From NCBI GenBank assembly GCA_947172415.1, contig OX359202.1, positions 1,552,501-1,616,500 of the forward strand: a DNA stretch of 64,000 nt. The letters are read 5' to 3'. Under the pieces are notes generated by a model that ran no database searches, was not told the origin of the DNA, and was given only the letters and a program-made list of their open reading frames with translations. Position 1 is the first letter of the stretch; every line of letters starts with the position of its first letter. The position numbers were made by a program, and so were the translations under genes. Source of the DNA: Chondrosia reniformis (lineage: Eukaryota; Porifera; Demospongiae; Chondrillida; Chondrillidae). Shown here piece by piece: positions 50,601 to 62,300 of this stretch.

Positions 50601-52273
50601 TAGGTTTGCCTTAAGTCATTAGTCTAAGAAAATTACGTTAGTTACGTAATTCCTTAGCTTCATAGGACTGATTACCATAACTGGAATACGGTGTGTATAC
50701 ATGAAAGGAAGTTGATTGCATAATAACTGTGCAAGGATGTAGATTATAAATGACATAATCACTGGAACTATGTAAATCCATATAACTATATGTAGTTTAG
50801 AATGCACATATTTATGTAAAACTGTATAAGAGATACAACAAAATTCAAAAGTAATTAGTTTATGCGATACATTCCACTTGGACATGATGTAGAATAAAGC
50901 ATGCCATATACATAGTAATAGTGCTTATATGTTTATTTGATAAGCTTAGCGCTGTAAAAAGAAATTTCTCTCATCTAAAATTCATCCTCTTCATATTTTT
51001 AAGAGAGCAAGGTGGCGATCCTAGTGGAAAGCCATGACTGGAATACTTTAATATGTCATCGGCAGGGGAGAGGGTGATCTGTGCAATTAGTAAAACTAAG
51101 AATCACTCAAGACACTGTAAATATCAATGATGCTGAAGAGGTTATAATTAAACAGATGGCAATCAAACGATGACAGTACCAGATTAACTCTAAAAGTAAA
51201 TTAATTAATTCCAAACAGTATGCCCAACTTAAGGGAAAAGAGCTAATCTACGGATATATGAACATACGTATGTAGATGCATATCTGTCTAATACAGTTGA
51301 AGGTATGCATGCATACGTACAGAATAATAGTGGTTATATGAATATTGTAGAATAAGGGTTAGAGCTGTAATACAAAATACAAGGATGATGATGAAACGCC
51401 TTAAAAAGAATTTCCTTCATCTTTAGCTTCAATTAAACCCACACAAAGTAGGATGATGTCAGTGTCACCATCCTACCATAGGAATAAAAGCAGATCTGGT
51501 GCAATTAAAACCCCCTAAATTAGCAGTACTGCCAATGATGTAATCCAACTATATCTCAATCTATGATATCCATTTCAGGTAGCTAAGGGATACCTGATAC
51601 GTATAAAATAGATAACGGTAATGATAGCAAACTTCCCCTCCGATTTCAACATACCTAAAATCCTATGACATACAGTACTACTACTTATTTGGTAAAATAA
51701 TTAATCAATTATACTTTCTTTGAAGTTTTTTAATTCCTCAAAGTCTAACAATTACACTATCCAAAAGACATCTCTAACATTAACGATATCACATTGTGCG
51801 ATGCTTATCAGACTAAATTTCATACTATCGACTACAAGTATGCCATCACTTCCAGCATTATCAAAACTATACATTCTTGATTCCTAAACTTCATAAATTT
51901 AAGACATATTGTCATCCACAGATTGACTCACTTGAAGGGTATCTGAGGTGGGTTCAAACTTTGTCTCCTTCACCTTAAAGGACAGTTGCTCAAAGATGTC
52001 TGTGACGGAACACGACCATGCAACTAATGAGCTGTAACATTAAAAGGCGTATTAAACTCACCTAAAGCGTTGTTGGGCCTTTGATCTAGAACTTTAGTGA
52101 GGCAATCAATAAGATGATCATATCTAGGAAATTCAGTTTCATAGTTTAATACAGAAGCAAGTAGGGGGATTATTTATTTAAAATAAGAGTACTTACAAGT
52201 TTTGGTTGGAATTTAAGCTTTCCTTCTTGAGGAATGCTTTAGCAGACAAAACCTCCTTTTCCAATGCAGCCAT
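32689..52273 (-). CDS. RSPH4A: Radial spoke head protein 4/6 homologue
   Basis: Exons in gene order: 52197-52273, 52062-52123, 51932-51999, 48939-48998, 48290-48385, 43054-43144, 42218-42309, 40791-40830, 40242-40358, 39631-39728, 38885-39026, 35308-35417, 35008-35152, 34459-34576 and 32689-32914. They total 1542 nt, or 513 aa, with every phase consistent. Family motifs: [126 protein letters not shown] and [10 protein letters not shown]. Acidic Glu/Asp stretches and an acidic C-terminus are typical. Family knowledge: RSPH4A/6A form the radial-spoke head that contacts the central pair in motile axonemes. An upstream ATG in the 5' UTR is out of frame. The introns are long (up to 5.1 kb) and repeat-laden. 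Confidence 0.95.
33165..33335 (+). mobile_element. tRNA-SINE-like copy (diverged)
   Basis: GGTAGCTGTAACTAAGTGAC, then CTCTGGGTTTGATTCCTAGG (B-box-like), then a tail TTGTGGTTTGATTATCACAG match the SINE layout. TACGTA interrupts the segment between the two boxes at 33205-33210. It lies in RSPH intron 14. Confidence 0.6.
33532..33645 (+). repeat. Short local duplication
   Basis: The segment TTTTAAATATGTATATACAG plus TTGAA.CCGAAATTTTTTAG occurs twice about 65 bp apart. Confidence 0.85.
35455..35560 (-). mobile_element. Dispersed repeat, family A (partial)
   Basis: Minus-strand fragment from the GTCCAGTGGAGAAG region to CTCTAAAATAG. It carries TACGTA at 35484-35489 in the block that reads GGGAACTAAACCTAGT in other copies. 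It lies in RSPH intron 11. Confidence 0.8.
36095..36120 (-). repeat. CTGATGAAGAC / GTTGAAACGT core element copy
   Basis: ACGTTTCAACCCGGAGGTCT followed by TCATCA, the reverse complement of the core. It lies in RSPH intron 11. Confidence 0.6.
38487..38600 (+). mobile_element. tRNA-derived SINE copy, plus strand
   Basis: GCAATTGTAGCTCAGTTGTA-GAGC is a clear A-box context, followed by ACTGATGGTCATAATC and a tail TTGTTTTGATTATCACTT. The B box is decayed. It lies in RSPH intron 11. Confidence 0.75.
41690..41830 (-). mobile_element. Dispersed repeat, family A (diverged)
   Basis: CCACTGGGTCAGACAGCTTT, CACCCTTTATCAGTGACCCT and GAGGATACAG match the family on the minus strand. It lies in RSPH intron 7. 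Confidence 0.65.
43199..43346 (+). mobile_element. Dispersed repeat, family A (right part)
   Basis: GACTCTTGTATCCTCATCCA through GGAGATGTAGCATGTTGAAA to GTGTGTTAGATTATGC. It lies in RSPH intron 5, about 50 bp from the exon 6 acceptor. Confidence 0.8.
43752..43956 (+). mobile_element. Dispersed repeat, family A (near full length)
   Basis: CACTAAAGATCAAGAAGACA ... CCCAGAAACACCTGTCTGGC ... CCTCATCCAAAGCTCATACT ... TAAGAAAAATGGTGTGTTTG. With the previous copy it forms a direct pair in the same intron. Confidence 0.85.
45315..45451 (+). repeat. Dispersed repeat, near-identical to 31126-31266
   Basis: Same orientation and near-identical to the STPG1 intron 8 segment; here the aligned position reads TTGGTAGCTTGG without the extra CGTA. 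Confidence 0.85.
46384..46687 (+). mobile_element. MITE with ATACCGTATTATCTCTAATA ends and internal motif
   Basis: The left end ATACCGTATTATCTCTAATA-TAAGCCC is mirrored by the right end GGGCTTATATTAGAGATACT-ATGGTAT, inverted repeats of about 27 bp. The interior repeats variants of GGGCTTNTATTGGAGAC several times. Confidence 0.8.
48999..51931 (-). other. RSPH intron 3 (2.9 kb), no gene seen
   Basis: AT-rich, with one minisatellite and weak family A fragments near 49840-49900 and 50555-50630. No exon-like similarity was noticed. Confidence 0.7.
49634..49757 (+). repeat. 17-bp minisatellite
   Basis: Seven tandem copies of TGTTCTATAGTGCTAGC, with GTTAGC variants, in RSPH intron 3. Confidence 0.9.
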
Positions 52274-52642
52274 TTGCAATTTGGTACTGGCGATACCATG
52301 GAAACCGCCTAAACAAATTCATTGACATTCCACACCTATTAATTTGTCAATGATAAAATTTTGGATATTTTATACCTCAACCCTACAAGTAAACCTTATT
52401 TGTAGAATCGAGTATCTTAGCAAAAGTTCTAGTTCAGTGTGCTTCGTAGTTTTAATTTTGTACTAGTAATATCGACAAATTCTTCTTACAAGGTGAGTAT
52501 AAAGAAGAAGATAGCGAAGAGTTAACTTACTGCTTTACTAGTATAAGAGAGCTTCGCTTGCAGATAGTGTTATTGACCTCTGTTTACGAAGCTACGACTT
52601 ATTGCAAGTGAAGGTGTCTCGTATCTTTTGCAGATCGTAACT
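52274..52642. promoter_or_regulatory. Divergent RSPH / SAV1 promoter
   Basis: 369 bp between divergent ATGs. It has an X-box-like site at the RSPH end (52292-52305). No TATA box is seen. TSSs are unknown. Confidence 0.55.
52292..52305 (-). promoter_or_regulatory. X-box-like site GTTTCCATGGTATC
   Basis: On the minus strand it matches GTTNCCATGGNAAC with a single mismatch, 19-32 bp upstream of the RSPH start codon. It may lie in the 5' UTR and overlaps the out-of-frame upstream ATG. RFX binding is inferred from the motif and the ciliary role of the gene. Confidence 0.65.
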
Positions 52643-55600
52643 ATGCCCAAGAAGGGCGGAAGATCGAAAAACAAGAGAACGCAAATCAGCGGCGGTATTT
52701 ATATTAACAAGGAACACTCGTCACAAGGCGTTCAAGGTTAGATTCCAACTAAACTTTTTGGGGTATTTCAAAGGACATTGTGCGTTGACTCTTTATTTCC
52801 TTGTGTAGTTGATGATGAACGCGTTTTGGCTTTGAGGAGCAAGTCCCTCTGCGACGTATCTGTAATATCTGACAAATCAAGTAAAGGTTCACCTGTTAGC
52901 CTCCGAAAGCATGAATCGGTCACAAACATTTCAGGGAAGAAATCTTCGGGGAAGAGTAAGAATCCATTTAAGAGAATCATGAAGGCCATTACAACTGGTG
53001 GAACTAAGGTTGACTATTCCGCGTCCAGTCACTCCACGCTAGATATGGGTTTCCCGTCTGTCTTCGACGGGCGACCGTCTAGCGCCCAATCCTCCCGTAA
53101 TAGCTTTGATAGTGGAAACGATACGCTCTTGGTGGAAAAGACCGAATCGATAAGGAGCAAGGACGTGAGATATGCCAGCCCTGTAAAAGGACGCAAGATG
53201 ACGGATCCCTATAGAATGCTGTCGCGACCCTACTCTATAGCCTGTGTACCTCAGTCCGCCTCCATGTACTCACTGAAGAACCAACCATACCCGCACTCCA
53301 CCAACCATACCTTTGTAGAGCAAAGGCCATACTCAATAGCGACCCCCTATTGCGACAGAGTGGATAGGCCATCTGGCCATTCCCCAACCCTCTCACGCAA
53401 CGTGGACCAGGTCAACTGGCGACAGCAGTTGAAACTAAACAAGGGAATGAGGATGCCGCAGATGAGACCTCACATCAATGATGAGTGGGAGGACTCCACC
53501 TCCTTTGTGATAGTGATGAACGAGGGTCCAGTGTGTCCGTCTGATCCCGAGTACCCTCAGACTGCTGAAGAGCTGATGACGGTATCTCCGCATGTCATGA
53601 GAAACAAGTCATTCACAAACACAGATGTGACTTACGACATTCGCAGAATTTCTGATGCAACTACTGATTCAGGAGTGTATGGCTCAGAACATCGACCAAT
53701 CAGATCATTACCTGGAACACCAGGAGCTAACTCATTGCTCTCAGTTCGCAACAATTCTGGAGTGTCCAGCCCCGAGCTTAGGCAGTCCGTATCATTCGGT
53801 GAGTACTATAAGTTGTTTAATTTTAAGCCTACGGTTATATCTTCTAGATGTAAAGGAGCTCCTATGTAAGCATAGTGTGTTTGTTACAGTAGATTTGTAG
53901 GTTCAGTAGCCACCAATCTTGTATATATCTGAGACATTACTAAACATAAGTTGGAGTCTACTACTAAAAGCTTTATGTGTGCGATGTATACTTCAAGTGA
54001 AATTGTTGATGAATTCCAGTTCAACCAACAACCTTCACTTTTGGTATACTGCCTGACACTTACCTTAGAACAAATTTGTAAATGTAGTTATTCTAATATA
54101 AGCAGTTATTTTGTACATTGCCTTAAATGTCTACTAAAGCCAGTAATAGTGTCCAATTACTCATTGGGGTATTAAAATTTATTCTGTACTTTTTGTTATT
54201 CATGTTGCTAAAGTTTTGGTAATTATATACATAGTTGAGTACTAGACAATCAATCAGTTTCAAAACTCAATTTGCATGTTAATTACCGTGGTCATTTCAG
54301 ATGGTGATTGTCTAATAACTTTTGGGACTGTATCCATCTACATTAACCCATTTATGGTTGTAACTTCCTATGATTGGAGGAGTTAGGAGAAGTGAGTGCC
54401 CTGAATACCTTTCTCTTCAGCCTACATGACTGGGAATGCTTATCTACCAATGTGGCCTATACTCCATTTTGTAGTTACATTAAGGATTAGTGGGCTTTAA
54501 TTGGACACATGTAATGCTCTCATTAATCTCTACATACCCTAAAGTCCAAGCTTGTGTGCTAATAATGTGAAAGGGCTAGTCTTTAAGCTTGGTATTTAAA
54601 CGAGACATTAAGCCTACTCATTCTTGTAACAAGTGCTTCCCCCTATGAAAACAGCTACCTTACAATGTTTGGCTAATGCCAATTGAAATGTACATTAAGT
54701 TTGTGAAATTTTATATACGTATTATACATTCTGTATTCTTCATATTTCATTGTTATCATAATATTTAGACTGTAGCTAAATAGGACCTAAAAATATGCTA
54801 ATGTTGTAGAGTGTGTTGTTTGAGGACAAGGTCTTCTGTACAAGCCATTGAATGGTGGGTTTACAGGAGGCAGTGTAGAGTTACTTATCCTTGGGGTATA
54901 CAGGGCTTGGATATTGTTTATTTCACTATAGGAGCAAGCTTTTCATTTTAAATTACATCTTTGTCTAATTTGTATATGATATTGTTGTTTAATATATATT
55001 GTAGTTTCATTTGATGGTATTTGAATGCCTTAAAATTGTGTGCTAATTGTTTGACTCTGGGCATATTGCAGGTTTTATACAAATTGTATAGCAGATTTAT
55101 GTGTATTGTACTGAATCATTACAAATTTGTAAGTTGACATTCCAAGCTCCATTATCCATTCACTTGCTAATTGGTTGAGACCAGGTCGAAGCCTAGAATG
55201 TGTTTTGTTGAAATACAGTGTCATTCCTATTAATATCTTTAGCAAATTGACAATGAAATTTAACCATAGTTTAATTAATGAAGCTTAAGCTCAACTCTCC
55301 ATCCAGTAATTCTCTTAAATATCCTAAAACCTCAATTTGAAGTATGCATAAGTAGCTTTGCATGGGTCCAATAACTTACATTTAACAGATAAACTTTATT
55401 GATATTGGCCATCTGTTCTCGTGGGATATTGTTACCACTAGATGTGTGTGTCAGCTTTCAAGACATGTTTGCCTGTAGGCGGAGCTAGTGGAAAGGTGTC
55501 AAATTCTACACATTCCTGTGATTGACCCCTTGAATAGCCACCCTTATAATTATATTTCTCTAATTCAAATGGACACCAACCGTAAACAACTGTTTTTGTG

Positions 55601-58600
55601 ATCGGACATGTATGCTAGCCTATCTTAAAGTCATTCAAGCAAAGCAAAAATTAGTTTTGTAGACCTAAACTACGCACCTTATGATTTCGTACATTTTAAG
55701 AAGTTAATCTTTAGCATTAGCTGATCATTGTTAGGTAGCTGTTTTCATAGAAGTACTTGTTACAAGAATGAGTAGACTTAATGTGTTACATTTAAATACC
55801 AAGCTTAAAGGACATAATATGTTCCCACTAACTATGTTGAATGTATCTTTGAAAGGGTTCATCTTGTAATGTCTTTTGAACACCTACGTAAGATGTCTGA
55901 CAACAAGAGGTTTAAACCAAAAGCTGTGTCTTTAGATGCTCAAAAGAGATCAAATGGTAATAAACCCTTTCAAAGACAACTTACGTACAATTTAGGACTT
56001 TAGGGAATGCAAGGATTAACGACACCATTGCACCAACATGTGTCCAATCAATTACAAAAGTGCTTACCTGATAACTTGAGGATATACATATCTAATCCAA
56101 AATGCTTACACATACGTACAGTGGTGATTAACGATACAGATGAATCTAGCATGAAATGCCTACTATATTTATACATCATGAATAATAGGACAATTTCATT
56201 GTTACACAATATGTAATTGGTTGTCGACTCACATGCCGTAGAGTATGATTGTTAGCCATTCTGCCCTTTTCAATGTGCCTGCTTGTACTAATGATACACT
56301 TCACACTGTTATTGATAAACTTTGTATTGTACTTTTGTGAACATTCAGTTCAATAACCATAGTTATTTACTTAGAAGGTAGTTGCCTGTGTTATTTACAA
56401 TTAAACAAATGTGCACTGTCATTAATGTTATTTGTATATGTATACATATATAAAATTTCACAAACTTAATGTACATTTCAATCAGCACTAAATTACAGAA
56501 AGTGCAATTAGATATCTAGTTTGTAATTGGACTAGTTGAACTAGTATGTGGTCAGTGGCAACGTACATACGTACATACGCTTCAAGGGGTTTATCAATAA
56601 TATACCTTTGCACTGTACTATATTCATATTGTCTTCATCATTTGGCTCTGGATTTCACCATGTCATGTCTCGTGAGGAGCACAATATGAAGGGTCTCCCC
56701 TTTGCTCATTGTGCTCCTTGGGAGACATGAATAGGTGGGGGGGGGGATCTAGAGTCAAATGAAGTACTTTAAGTTCAGCCTCAGATCTTATGGTTGCTAG
56801 TTTTTATGTTAATTTCATTGTTTTCTGTAGAAGATGACTTGTCTGATGGTGTTGACCAGTCCCTTCCGGCAGGCTGGGGGATTGCCTATACAACTCAAGG
56901 ACAGAAATACTACATTAAGTGAGTTATCTCTTAAGGTCTTAATACAGCTGTTGAATTTATATTGTGAGCCAGAGTTGTGCCATATGCATATAGTACCCAC
57001 ATTTGGCCTATTCAGCTGCACCTACATACATACATAGGTGTTAATTCTTTGAAATGCCACTGCCATTCATTTGGGAATTGGTAAATTCTACCCTTATTTA
57101 GTTAATTTGGTAGAAATGCCATTTTAGAAAGTAATGCAATTAATTTATAATCCATGTACTGTCAGGTCTTCATGTGAAATGGAATGTTTCTGTGTGAATG
57201 ACTCTGCTCATTAATGTGCTGCATGTTCCCTCCCTCTAGCCACAACATGCTGACCACGCATTGGGTTCATCCATGCAGCAGTGAGCTTACAATCGGATTG
57301 CCCAATGGCTGGGAGGTAGTCCAATCTGTCAAATTTGGCATCTACTATGTAAAGTACGTTGAAGCACAGAGTGATATAATTATGTACTGCAATAGTGAAC
57401 TGTGTGTACATGTACGTATAAGGAAGTTAAAGTCAACAGTAATAATTTGGTAATTTGTGCCTTTGGTATGATGTATATGGATGGTTCAGACTAGCTGTCT
57501 CCACATTATTCAGTCTGTTTTTATTGGGTGCTCTGTGAACGGATTCCAACATGCTTTATTCTCCACTTTGATGTCGGCTGCTTAGGATAGGTTAGGATAG
57601 GTTAGGATAGGTTTACAATGGGCAGCTCTCTGTAGCACCATAGGACTGACATGGCCTTGTTGCTTTGTTCTTAATTGCTGAGTATCTTTTTCACTAGTCA
57701 CAAAGGGCCTTACTAATATACGTATATACGTATACATACGTACATACGTACATATGTGTGTATAGATTTTGCATACGTACATCAAATTTATTGTTTGTTC
57801 CTATGTCCCACAGCCATTACAGTAAGACTGCGCAGTATCATCACCCAGCCCACCTCAAGCCACCTCCGGACTACAACCTCTCCCTGGCACCTGAAGGAAG
57901 TCCAGAAGATCACAGGAAACTCCCCTCTCGCTCCCACTCCCACAGGAGCACCCAAATTGTTCGGCTGAATGACCACACCTCTTCCACGCCCCGCAGAGCT
58001 AAATCCCTGAAAGATGATGTCAAAATCAAAGTGTTTAGCAGCCATCACACCCGACAGCTCTCGACGATGACATACATACCACCTAGTCCTCACATTGCCG
58101 CTGGTAAGTATGTTGGAACATAGCTAAAGCATTTATTGGGGATATTTTGGATATTTTAGAGAGAGTGTTTTAAGTTAAAACAGCTGCTGTGGTTGTTACC
58201 TGTTATGAATTGGGCAAACCATCAAAATGAATTGATGAATTTACTGGCAAATGATACAAAAAATGCATCACAAAGTAAATCTAAAATGTGAGCCCAAATT
58301 CATAAAATTTTCATTATCTATTTCCAGAGATCCCACAATGGCTGAGAAATTATGCTGGAACAAAAAGCCTTGATGCTCCACTGAACAACACAGCCAGAAA
58401 TGTAAGTACCATGCAACTTCAGCAAATTCATGCACGAGTATGTCTTCAATAAAGTTTGAATCACTCTTATTTCTGCTGGCTTAATCAGCTAACTACATAA
58501 ACAGGCGTGTTTAGTGAGAATATATTTTGGCTTCTGTTGTCAAGCATGAACACAAATATTTCTTTGAAATTTAATAGAGGTTTACCATCTATTGTGAATA

Positions 58601-58963
58601 GGAATTTGAGTGCTTTACTTTAGCCTGAATTAAGTTCTAAATGGAAATGTATTAGAATTTATAATACAGTAACTGTAACCTTGGTCTTGTTTCCATTAAC
58701 TTGGATTTACTGTAAATTGCTTTTAACCATATCTTTTCATTTTTCAGTGGAATGACTTTTCTATTGAAGAATTGGATTGCTATCAAACAATGTTGATGCG
58801 CATGTACAAGAAGGACATGGAACAATTAGTGAAGGAGCATGACTACTATCGAGTGACCTTAGAACAAGAATTAGAAAGTAGATATCTCTTTGGAGGACAT
58901 GATGATGACTTTAGTGATCTCTCAGATGACAACCTTAGCAATTTAACTGAAACTTTTGTGTAG
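52643..58963 (+). CDS. SAV1: Salvador (Hippo pathway WW-SARAH scaffold)
   Basis: Exons: 52643-52736, 52809-53798, 56831-56918, 57240-57353, 57814-58103, 58328-58401 and 58748-58963. They total 1866 nt, or 621 aa, with consistent phases. A long low-complexity N-terminus rich in Ser/Arg (exon 2, 330 codons) is followed by WW1 (LPAGWGIAYTTQGQKYYINH ... THWVHP, about residues 371-400). WW2 follows (LPNGWEVVQSVKFGIYYVNH ... AQYHHP, about 409-440). WW2 has Tyr in place of the second Trp, as in human SAV1. EIPQWLRNYAG precedes the SARAH coiled coil, WNDFSIEELDCYQTMLMRMY onward (551-600), and an acidic tail follows. Family knowledge: Salvador joins Hippo/MST to Warts/LATS through SARAH and WW contacts to restrain Yorkie/YAP. 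Exon 2 can read through its donor for 24 codons to a stop, a possible intron-retention product. Confidence 0.95.
53799..56830 (+). other. SAV1 intron 2 (3.0 kb), no gene seen
   Basis: AT-rich. It contains a hairpin-forming short repeat near 56660-56795 (GGAGCACAAT ... ATTGTGCTCC) shared with PKC intron 8, and scattered short ORFs without recognisable domains. Confidence 0.75.
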
Positions 58964-59321
58964 TTGTTTCTTTACTGTTAGTTAATTTGTTGATTTTTGC
59001 AATTTTTCATTATTTTTGGCTTCTGTTTTTTAAATATTTTGTCATATATATTGTGTATTTTGATTTGACCTAGGAGAAGAAACTCCATTTATCAAATTTT
59101 CATGTATTTATCTGCTTTTAACGTTTTATGTTAAATGTTCTTACATATCCAGTTTAATTCGATAATAATAAGAAAAAGAATATCATTGGGAATAGATTAA
59201 GTCAAAGTTATCTGGGGGGGGGAAGTGCCCAACACTGCTGCGTTCCCCCGCTGCATTTGAAATGAGTGTGGTTTCGTTATCAGAGAGCGAGCCTATATTT
59301 TTCGCACGTGCAAGGTAAAAA
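58964..59321 (+). promoter_or_regulatory. SAV1 3' end and eIF4A3 promoter
   Basis: 358 bp between the SAV1 stop and eIF4A3 ATG. The left half is T-rich 3' UTR. The right half is GC-richer (CCCCCGCTGCATTTGAAATG, CGCACGTGCAAGG) and contains an E-box CACGTG at 59305-59310, 12 bp before the ATG. No canonical AATAAA is seen. Confidence 0.55.
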
Positions 59322-62300
59322 ATGGCGGTAGCGAGTAGTAGTTCTACAGGTCAACGAAAGAGGCTATTTGGAGATGATGATGCTAGCTTAGTATTTGAAA
59401 CAAGTAAAGAGGTTACTGTCACGCCATCATTTGATGCGATGGGGTTGAAAGAAGATTTATTACGTGGAATATATACATATGGTATGTTTGAGTTCTAATG
59501 CGCCGCTTTGACATGAAATACCATTTACTATCATTGTATTAGGCTTTGAGAAGCCTTCTGCGATTCAGCAAAGAGCCATTAAGTCCATTTCCAGTGGAAG
59601 AGATGTAATAGCGCAGTAAGTGTTGCACGTACGTACGTATCTACCCTAATTGAGTCTAGGGTGCCTACCATTACAACCAGCTACCGCAGGATGTCAGATC
59701 AAAGCAAAGCCCATCATCCTTCAAGCAAGCACTCATGAGCTTATAAATCTACATTATAAAACAATCTCACTGAATTACTCACTCCAACTATCATCTTATA
59801 ATGTTGTTTTTGTGTGTCTGTCTGTACCTTGCTCCCAGGACCTGCATGTAAGCCCACTCTGGTGGATGCAGCATTCCTGTTGTCAATCTATCTATCTATC
59901 TACTTATCCCGTCCATTTGAGTAGCCGAGTGTTTATCTGATTTAGGGCCCAGTCTGGTACCGGGAAGACAGCCACATTCTCTATATCCATCTTGCAAATG
60001 GTGGATATTGGTGTTCGCGAAACTCAAGCATTGGTTTTGTCGCCGACACGAGAGCTTGCCGTCCAAATACAGAAAGTAAGTATTTGTATGTCTTACCAAT
60101 GTATTGTCTCCTCAATTACCTTCATACTTTGTCTGTGTATCCTGAAGTTTATGCTGAAATGAAACTCATATAACTTGTTTAATGCATTAATATCAACCAG
60201 GTTTAAACTTTAAAACTTATATGTAGATCCTGAATTGAAATTTAATTACAACCACATAGATCGTTAATACAACTATATATGTACGTACATCTTTATTTAT
60301 TTATTTATTTTTAGGTTATATTGGCTTTGGGTGACTATATGAGTGTTCAGTGCCATTCTTGTATTGGAGGCACAAATATTGGTGAAGATATCAGAAAACT
60401 AGACTATGGCCAGCATGTTGTATCTGGAACACCAGGTAAGGATACTTGTCTATATTTGAAAGGGTCATCTTTAGATGCTCTAAAAGTCAAAAGATGACCC
60501 TTTCAAAAGTTAAGTTTGATGCAGTTACGTAGAAGAAATCCTTATTCACTTTTATTACCTACTTTATCTTGTTTAACTTTTTTGTGCCAAAATCGTGCAT
60601 ATAAGACCCCTAAATTTAGCATAGAGAGCCAAGGATTTACGAAAGATCAAAAACAACAAAGATTCTCAGGGTCACTCATGAAGGGTGGAATTTCCAGAAA
60701 CAGCTGTCTGACCCAGTGGAGCAAAAGAATAAGAGAAAAATCCTGTATCCTCATCCAAAGCTCTCACCAGATTTAGTTCCCTATAAGGCCTTTTAATTTA
60801 TTACAGAGTATAGCATGTACGCAGGAAAATGGTGTATTAGATTAACGTTGTACGTATCTACATATCTGCAACCTCTTCCAATTCCTGTGAAATAGTCTTT
60901 TATTTTGTGTATTTACGTATACGTATATGCTTATGTATTTACGTATACGTATATTCTTAGTGTAATGATAGATTTGCCATGTGATTAGTAACAGTTGCTT
61001 AGGTCTGGAGATCACATGAGGCATTGATTTGCACATACGTAGGCATGCTAGCCTATTTTTACTGTGTACTTTCCATAGATATATATGGTTGTGTACGTAC
61101 GTACATACTTTTAGCATATGAATTACTTGAGACACAACTTTCAAATAAAGATGTTGTAGATGTAAAAGTGGGTATGAACTGATGCTTGATGACCAGCAAC
61201 TGTACAACTGTGTCTGTAATTGACCGACTAGAGACCCAGAACTCTACTTTGTACCAGCCATTTTGACCTGGCCTCTATTTGAGCCCAACTTCATAAAATA
61301 ATTCTCTTCGAGTCCCTAGCTGTCCATCTTCTTAGCAGCTGCCTACTTAATCTTCTTTACAGCACACTTCATGGCCTTTTACTTGAATGAGACATCGTAG
61401 GACTGTCACTTTGGCAATGCTACTGCAGAGTGAACTGATTAGATGTGATCACTTTACACCTCCTACCAGTGTATCAATTCGAGAGGCCCTGGCTTCGATA
61501 AATGATATAAATAGCCCAGCTGACCTCCGTGACCCAGCTTCTACTGTAATTTGGGAAATGGTTGTTGTTAAAATATTATCCTGGTTGGTGCAAACCACGA
61601 AAAATTCTTGCACACAATTTTGACTCCATCATTTGTTCCTGCGAATCAAGAAGTGCGGTTGGTTTAGACCACGAAAATATTTCAACATGAAAATTTATCA
61701 CACAAAAATTCCGCACATGAAAATTTCCCGAATTACAGTATTTGAGCCCAGCCTCTATATGGTCAAATACAGTACTACTGGGTTAGGTGCCTGCTTATAG
61801 GAATACCACCCTTTATCAGTGATCCAGTTACTGAGTTGGGAATATGGTATCATATATACTGTTGGTATTCCTGGAATTAGAAGTATAACCCAATATTTGG
61901 GAAGACATGACACATACATACTACTGAACTGTACGAAATGTTTAAGGATATATGATCTGTAACTGATTACTAATCAATCTAGATGTATGTACGTACATAG
62001 TTATAAGCAATGCAACAAGGTCAGCCCAGAAACTCCTCCCCCTATTAAGTAAGTCAGTTGAAATTACATATCTACAGGTCGAGTGTTTGATATGATAAAG
62101 AGACGAAACTTGCGTACAAGGGGAATCAAGATGCTAGTTTTAGATGAGGCAGATGAAATGTTAAATCAAGGGTTTAAGGAGCAGATTTATGACGTTTACC
62201 GCTACCTCCCTCCAGATACGCAGGTAAATTTCCTGTTTTTTATAGTGAGCAGACACCCGGGGATTTTCCCTTTACTTCTATGTTCCCCTTCCTTCCTTCC

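Noticed and set aside
57788..58093. Minus-strand 101-codon frame
   Set aside because: Shadow of SAV1 exon 5.
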